From contig JBDXHU010000006.1 of assembly GCA_039989475.1 (NCBI GenBank), forward strand, positions 1-64,000: a stretch of 64,000 nucleotides of DNA, in the 5' to 3' direction. Position numbers and translations under genes: made by a program. The notes beneath the pieces are model-generated. The model was not told where the DNA came from and searched no databases. It worked only from the letters and a program-made list of their open reading frames with translations. The stretch comes from JBDXHU01 sp039989475. Its GTDB lineage: Bacteria; Pseudomonadota; Gammaproteobacteria; Pseudomonadales; Halieaceae. Below are positions 60,106-64,000 of the stretch, piece by piece; the stretch's first letter is position 1; every line of letters starts with the position of its first letter.

Positions 60106-61068
60106 ATGCTAATGCTATATCCGGAGATCAAGCCCTATGCCAGCCACAGGCTGGCAGTGGACGCAGTGCATACGCTTTACGTCGAAGAGAGTGGTGACCC
60201 GAATGGTATCCCCGTGCTCTTCGTGCACGGCGGCCCGGGCGGTGGCTGCGATGCCCGCAACCGCTGTTTCTTTGATCCCGAACACTACCGCATCATCCTG
60301 TTCGATCAGCGCGGGGCCGGGCTCTCTACCCCGCATGCGGAGCTGCAGGACAATGACACCCAGGCGCTGATCGACGATATGGAGCGGATTCGCCAGTTCC
60401 TGGATATCGAGCGCTGGATCCTGTTCGGTGGTTCCTGGGGTTCTACCCTGAGCCTGCTCTATGCCCAGCAGCAGCGAGAGCGGGTCATGGCCATGGTCCT
60501 GCGTGGTATTTTCCTGGGCCGCGCCCGGGATATCCAATGGCTCTACCAGGAAGGTGCCAGCCGCTTGTTTCCGGACCATTGGGAGGATTACCTGCGGCCG
60601 ATTGCTGCCGGGCGTCGACATGAGCTGATAAACGCCTATTACGATGTGCTCACGGGCGACAACGAGCTGGCGCGTATGGCTGCGGCCAAGGCCTGGTCGG
60701 GCTGGGAGGCCAATTGCGCGACCCTCAGGCCCAACCTGGAGTTTATCGAACATCTGCTGGATCCCCACGTGGCGCTGGCAATGGCGCGCATCGAGGCGCA
60801 TTTCTTCGTTAATAATTGCTTCATCGAGGAGAACCAGATCCTCGACCAGGTAGCCGCCCTCGAGGGAATTCCCGGCACTATCGTGCACGGTCGCTACGAC
60901 GTGGTTTGCCCGCTGGACAATGCTTTCGAGTTGCACCGGCACTGGCCGGACTCGGAGCTACACATTGTGCGCGATGCCGGCCATGTCGCCTCTGAGCCAG
61001 GTATCACCGATGCCCTGGTGCGGGCCACACGTCGCATGGCGGATCGATTCAGCGACCGCAAACTCTAG
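60106..61068 (+). CDS. pip: Proline iminopeptidase
   Basis: 320 residues, alpha/beta hydrolase. Oxyanion motif FVHGGPGGGCD; nucleophile Ser in FGGSWGSTLSL; Asp in GRYDVVCP; His in DAGHVASEP. Releases N-terminal proline from peptides. It starts 33 bp after typA and 21 bp before dtd; probably co-transcribed. Confidence 0.93.
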   Translation: MLMLYPEIKPYASHRLAVDAVHTLYVEESGDPNGIPVLFVHGGPGGGCDARNRCFFDPEHYRIILFDQRGAGLSTPHAELQDNDTQALIDDMERIRQFLDIERWILFGGSWGSTLSLLYAQQQRERVMAMVLRGIFLGRARDIQWLYQEGASRLFPDHWEDYLRPIAAGRRHELINAYYDVLTGDNELARMAAAKAWSGWEANCATLRPNLEFIEHLLDPHVALAMARIEAHFFVNNCFIEENQILDQVAALEGIPGTIVHGRYDVVCPLDNAFELHRHWPDSELHIVRDAGHVASEPGITDALVRATRRMADRFSDRKL

Positions 61069-61089
61069 CCGGACGGGACACGAGCTGAC

Positions 61090-61536
61090 GTGAAAGCACT
61101 GCTACAGAGGGTGTCCTCCGCCCGGGTCGATGTAGGCGGCGAATGTGTTGGTGCTATCGACACAGGCCTGTTGGTGTTACTGGGCCTGGATCGCGGTGAC
61201 AGCCTGGCTGTGGGAGAGCGATTGCTGGACAAGCTGCTGGCCTACCGAATATTCCCTGACGCGGAGGGGCGCATGAATCGCAGCGTCGCTGATGTTGCCG
61301 GAGGCGTGCTGCTGGTATCCCAATTCACCTTGTCAGCGGATACTGGCAAGGGATTGCGGCCCAGTTTTACCTCTGCCATGGCGCCGGAAGAGGCGGAGCC
61401 GCTTTACCTGGCTTTGTTGGAATCCCTGAAGACGCGTCATGACAAGGTGGCCGCAGGTCAGTTTGGGGCCGCTATGCAGGTGTCCCTGGTTAACGACGGC
61501 CCGGTTACCTTCTTGCTCGAGGTCGGTCCGGGCTGA
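61090..61536 (+). CDS. dtd: D-aminoacyl-tRNA deacylase
   Basis: 148 residues from GTG 61090. MKALLQRVSSARVDVGGE, SQFTLSADTGKGLRPSF and the cross-subunit Gly-cisPro motif NDGPVTFLLE identify DTD, which frees D-amino acids from tRNA. Converges with elaA four bases apart. Confidence 0.95.
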   Translation: MKALLQRVSSARVDVGGECVGAIDTGLLVLLGLDRGDSLAVGERLLDKLLAYRIFPDAEGRMNRSVADVAGGVLLVSQFTLSADTGKGLRPSFTSAMAPEEAEPLYLALLESLKTRHDKVAAGQFGAAMQVSLVNDGPVTFLLEVGPG

Positions 61537-61540
61537 GCAA

Positions 61541-61993
61541 CTAGAGAGTCATTTTTATATGCGGAATGCCGTCTTCGTCGTAAACGTCGCTGGCGGTTGT
61601 GAAGCCCAGGCTGTGGTAAAACCCCTCCAGGTGGGCCTGGGCGCCGATGCGAATGCCGCTGCCCGGCCAGCGCGACTGGTTGCAGTCGATACCGCGCTGC
61701 ACCAGCTCCCGGCCCAGCTGTAAGCCGCGTGCACTGGGGCTGACCACGATGCGCCCCAGCGCTGACTCGGTGTAATCGAGCCCGGGAGGCAGGCAGCGCA
61801 AATAGGCCAGCAGATCGCCGTCGCGGCTGCAGCAGATATGGATAGATTGCTGGTCGAGGTCGTCCAGGTCCTGGTAGATACAATCCTGTTCGACAATGAA
61901 CACCGCCTGTCGCAGCTTCAAAATTGCATACAGCTGCACCGCGCCCAGTTCGTCAAAGGCGCAGGTCCGCCATTCCAGCCCGGGGGTGCTCAT
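61541..61993 (-). CDS. elaA: GNAT acetyltransferase, ElaA family
   Basis: 150 residues. The ElaA pattern LRQAVFIVEQDCIYQDLDDLDQ and the acetyl-CoA loop GRIVVSPSARGLQLGREL are present, with AQAHLEGFYHSLGF near the end. Substrate unknown. The ATG directly follows the slyD stop (TGAATG), so the two are coupled. Confidence 0.9.
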   Translation of the reverse strand: MSTPGLEWRTCAFDELGAVQLYAILKLRQAVFIVEQDCIYQDLDDLDQQSIHICCSRDGDLLAYLRCLPPGLDYTESALGRIVVSPSARGLQLGRELVQRGIDCNQSRWPGSGIRIGAQAHLEGFYHSLGFTTASDVYDEDGIPHIKMTL

Positions 61994-62476
61994 TCAGTGT
62001 GCATGTCCGCCCGGGCCGTGGGCGTGACCGTGGGCGATTTCATCGGCATCGGCGTCGCGCAGACTGACGATGTCGATGACGAAACGCAGCTGCTGTCCCG
62101 CCAGCGGGTGATTGCCGTCTATGTCCGCCGCGTGTCGTCCGGCTTTAATCACGGTAACGCTGCGGCGGCCCTGGTCGGTATTGAGTTGTACCGCCATGCC
62201 GGGCCGCAACTTGCCCTGGAAAACCAGGTGTTTGATGGGCACTCGTTGTTGCAATTGCGACTGCCGGGGACCATAGGCCTGCTCCGGCGCCAGCTCCACT
62301 TCAAAATGCTCGCCGGACTCGCGGCCGGCCATCGCTGCTTCCAGACCGCGAATAATATTGTTGGCGCCGTGCAGGTATACCGTGGGCTCCGCATCCCTGG
62401 AGCTTTCCAGCAGCAGCTTGTTCTGGTCAAAAAGATCGTAGTGAAAGGCTACGACAGAATTGTTAGCGACAGGCAT
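61994..62476 (-). CDS. slyD: FKBP-type peptidyl-prolyl isomerase SlyD
   Basis: 160 residues from ATG 62476; the longer frame to 62572 is not SlyD-like. FKBP domain with VYLHGANNIIRGLEAAMAG, an insert-in-flap domain (about 65-125) and a His-rich tail (AHGHAHGPGGHAH) that binds nickel in SlyD. Folding helper and metallochaperone. Confidence 0.93.
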   Translation of the reverse strand: MPVANNSVVAFHYDLFDQNKLLLESSRDAEPTVYLHGANNIIRGLEAAMAGRESGEHFEVELAPEQAYGPRQSQLQQRVPIKHLVFQGKLRPGMAVQLNTDQGRRSVTVIKAGRHAADIDGNHPLAGQQLRFVIDIVSLRDADADEIAHGHAHGPGGHAH

Positions 62477-62702
62477 GATGGCTTCTATGGTGGGCTGAGA
62501 GCCGCATGTTACGTGGATTACAGGCAAAGTGGTAGCAGGCGGAACTTCCCAGTATGATATGCAAATCGGCATTGGCTGCAGGGCTTTTAATGCTACTATT
62601 AGCCCTGCGAGACAGAACGGCCGCCAACAGGGCGTCTGCGCTGAACGCCAATAAAAAGTGTAAACAGGTACGCGCCCTCAGGCGCCATAAGGATATCGCC
62701 CG

Positions 62703-63512
62703 ATGTTAGCGAACGCTGAACTCGCGCAAGACTTTTTCGTCCTCAACCAGCAGAACAAGGCGCTGGTGTCGGCGCTATTGGAAACGGTTGATATCCCGTC
62801 TATTCCGCTCGAGATTGAGGCCACCGATAACGCCTTGCTGCGCGGACTGGAGAACGACAAGATTTACTTTATCGAGGGCGGATCCCTGAGCGCTCGGTAC
62901 CGCGACCGCACGGTGTTCCTGCTGGATGAGGGTGACCTGCTGCTGCCGGATATAGCCGGCGGTAACGACCATGACATCGCCGTGTCCTATGCCAGTGAGA
63001 ACGGTGCCAGCCTGGCCGGCTTCCCGGCCCTGGAGTTCATGCGCCGGGTCTTTACCGATCCCAACGCCACCAAGCTGTGGACCCGCCTGTTGATTACCCA
63101 TGCCGGCTTGCAATTGCGCCTGACGGCCTCGCTGACCGATGATGACACCCACGCCACACCGGGCTTCGAAATCTACAATCCAGGCGACGTGATTATTCGT
63201 CAGGGCGATCGGGCAGATTTTGTCTTCAACCTGACCGAGGGTTCGGCCGAGGTCGTCGTCGATGGCGTCACTGTTGGTGGCATCGAAGAGGGCGAGATTT
63301 TTGGCGCTATGGCAGTGTTAACCAATGCCGACCGCACCGCCACCGTCATGGCCAAGACCCGCTGCTCCGTGGTCAAGGTACCCAAGGAACAGTTTGCCGA
63401 CCTGATAAAAAGCAACCCGACCACAATCCACAGCCTGTTAATTGATATGGCAAACTCCATCGTCAATCTCAACGAGCAACTGGTTGGTTTACGCGGCAGT
63501 TATGTGAATTAA
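62703..63512 (+). CDS. Protein with two cyclic-nucleotide-binding-like domains, no HTH
   Basis: 269 residues. Two beta-roll domains: about 20-115 (degenerate, IYFIEGGSLSARYRD...FLLDEGDLLLPD) and about 155-260 (VIIRQGDRADFVFNLTEGSAEVVV, EGEIFGAMAVLTNADRTATVMA). The second keeps the roll shape, but the GE-x-R signature for cAMP is altered (FGAMAVL, DRTATV). No winged helix, so it is not a CRP-type regulator. It lies 122 bp upstream of parC. Confidence 0.75.
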   Translation: MLANAELAQDFFVLNQQNKALVSALLETVDIPSIPLEIEATDNALLRGLENDKIYFIEGGSLSARYRDRTVFLLDEGDLLLPDIAGGNDHDIAVSYASENGASLAGFPALEFMRRVFTDPNATKLWTRLLITHAGLQLRLTASLTDDDTHATPGFEIYNPGDVIIRQGDRADFVFNLTEGSAEVVVDGVTVGGIEEGEIFGAMAVLTNADRTATVMAKTRCSVVKVPKEQFADLIKSNPTTIHSLLIDMANSIVNLNEQLVGLRGSYVN

Positions 63513-63634
63513 TGCAAAGTTGCCGTTCTTGCACCAGTAGCTGCAAGCTGGTGTCCGCTGCCAGTTTTCACCGCAGTTTTCAATTAGTACCCAGCCAGCC
63601 AATGTCCGCCACCGCCATACAGCCGAGTTAACTC

Positions 63635-64000
63635 ATGTCTGACACCGTTGAAATCGATCAGGACGGTATCGAGCAGGTATCGTTAAAGCACTACGCCGAA
63701 AAAGCCTACCTCGATTATTCCATGTACGTCATCCTCGACCGGGCCCTGCCCCACCTGGGGGACGGATTGAAACCGGTGCAGCGGCGCATCGTCTATGCCA
63801 TGAGCGAGTTGGCCCTGAAAGCCAGTGCCAAGTTCAAGAAGTCTGCCCGTACCGTGGGTGATGTCATAGGCAAGTTTCACCCCCACGGCGACAGCGCCGC
63901 CTACGAGGCGATGGTGCTGATGGCGCAGAACTTCAGCTACCGTTATCCGCTGGTAGATGGGCAGGGCAACTGGGGTTCGCCGGATGATCCCAAGTCATTC
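63635..64000 (+). CDS. parC: DNA topoisomerase IV subunit A, 3' end outside window
   Basis: The first 122 codons are visible from ATG 63635 and the frame is open at the window edge. SLKHYAEKAYLDYSMYVI, ALPHLGDGLKPVQRRIVYAM and SARTVGDVIGKFHPHGDSA (the quinolone-resistance-determining region, with Gly-Asp-Ser wild-type-like) identify ParC. It decatenates daughter chromosomes with ParE. The active-site Tyr lies beyond the window. Confidence 0.93.
   Translation, partial: MSDTVEIDQDGIEQVSLKHYAEKAYLDYSMYVILDRALPHLGDGLKPVQRRIVYAMSELALKASAKFKKSARTVGDVIGKFHPHGDSAAYEAMVLMAQNFSYRYPLVDGQGNWGSPDDPKSF

Noticed and set aside
63533..63560. CACCAG/CTGGTG hairpin after the double cNMP gene as terminator
   Set aside because: 10-base loop and no T-run.

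Overview
The window looks like chromosomal DNA from a moderately GC-rich gammaproteobacterium, probably a marine one near Cellvibrionales/Halieaceae. That placement is an inference from gene order (gpmI-envC-ctpA with divergent rhodanese-grxC-secB; ntrC-ntrB-glnA-typA; mutY-yggX-tRNA-Phe; hisBHAF) and from protein style, not from a database match. No IS element, integrase, phage gene or CRISPR array was found.

Layout. 1-11868: the 3' part of a giant repeat-rich surface protein (Bap/cadherin type), then an operon-like set: a TolC-type lipoprotein, a soluble periplasmic HlyD-like adaptor, a GAF-HlyD membrane adaptor, and a PqqD-like/M50 protease/HlyD fusion. This looks like an export machine with no ABC ATPase among the visible genes, and it is the best candidate here for an under-described system. 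11878-15735: a DUF885 lipoprotein, glyoxalase and a flavoprotein dehydrogenase. 15880-20086: rdgC, then the selenium pair mnmH-selD (SelD fused to an NADH-dehydrogenase-like flavoprotein). 20083-26248: an RND pump with its adaptor, next to a LytS/LytTR-type two-component pair. 26380-33435: two cation/proton antiporters, DUF1653, an FAD-linked 2-hydroxyacid dehydrogenase and an unrecognised secreted protein. 33461-36310: a Ser/Thr kinase, PP2C phosphatase and FHA module. 36345-38382: aldose sugar dehydrogenase and two small membrane proteins.

38411-41804 is a small genomic island against the 3' end of tRNA-Phe. It carries two long tRNA-Phe-derived direct repeats (about 179 bp), a third decayed copy, a hydrolase remnant, a ketopantoate-reductase-like gene, and a divergent azoreductase/LysR pair with matched palindromic operators between them.

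41805-49564: tRNA-Phe with a strong stable-RNA promoter, yggX, mutY, the hisBHAF operon (with a triplicated ribosome-binding/start region before hisF), then a polysaccharide-deacetylase-like protein, ctpA and envC. 49571-64000: gpmI, rhodanese-grxC-secB, trmL, ntrC, ntrB, a DUF4124 protein, glnA, typA, pip, dtd, elaA, slyD, a double cyclic-nucleotide-domain protein and the 5' part of parC. Nitrogen control is readable in the DNA: glnA has a textbook sigma-54 promoter with an NtrC-type dyad upstream, and a perfect NtrC-type dyad lies upstream of ntrB.

All calls are by eye from sequence; no search or structure prediction was run.
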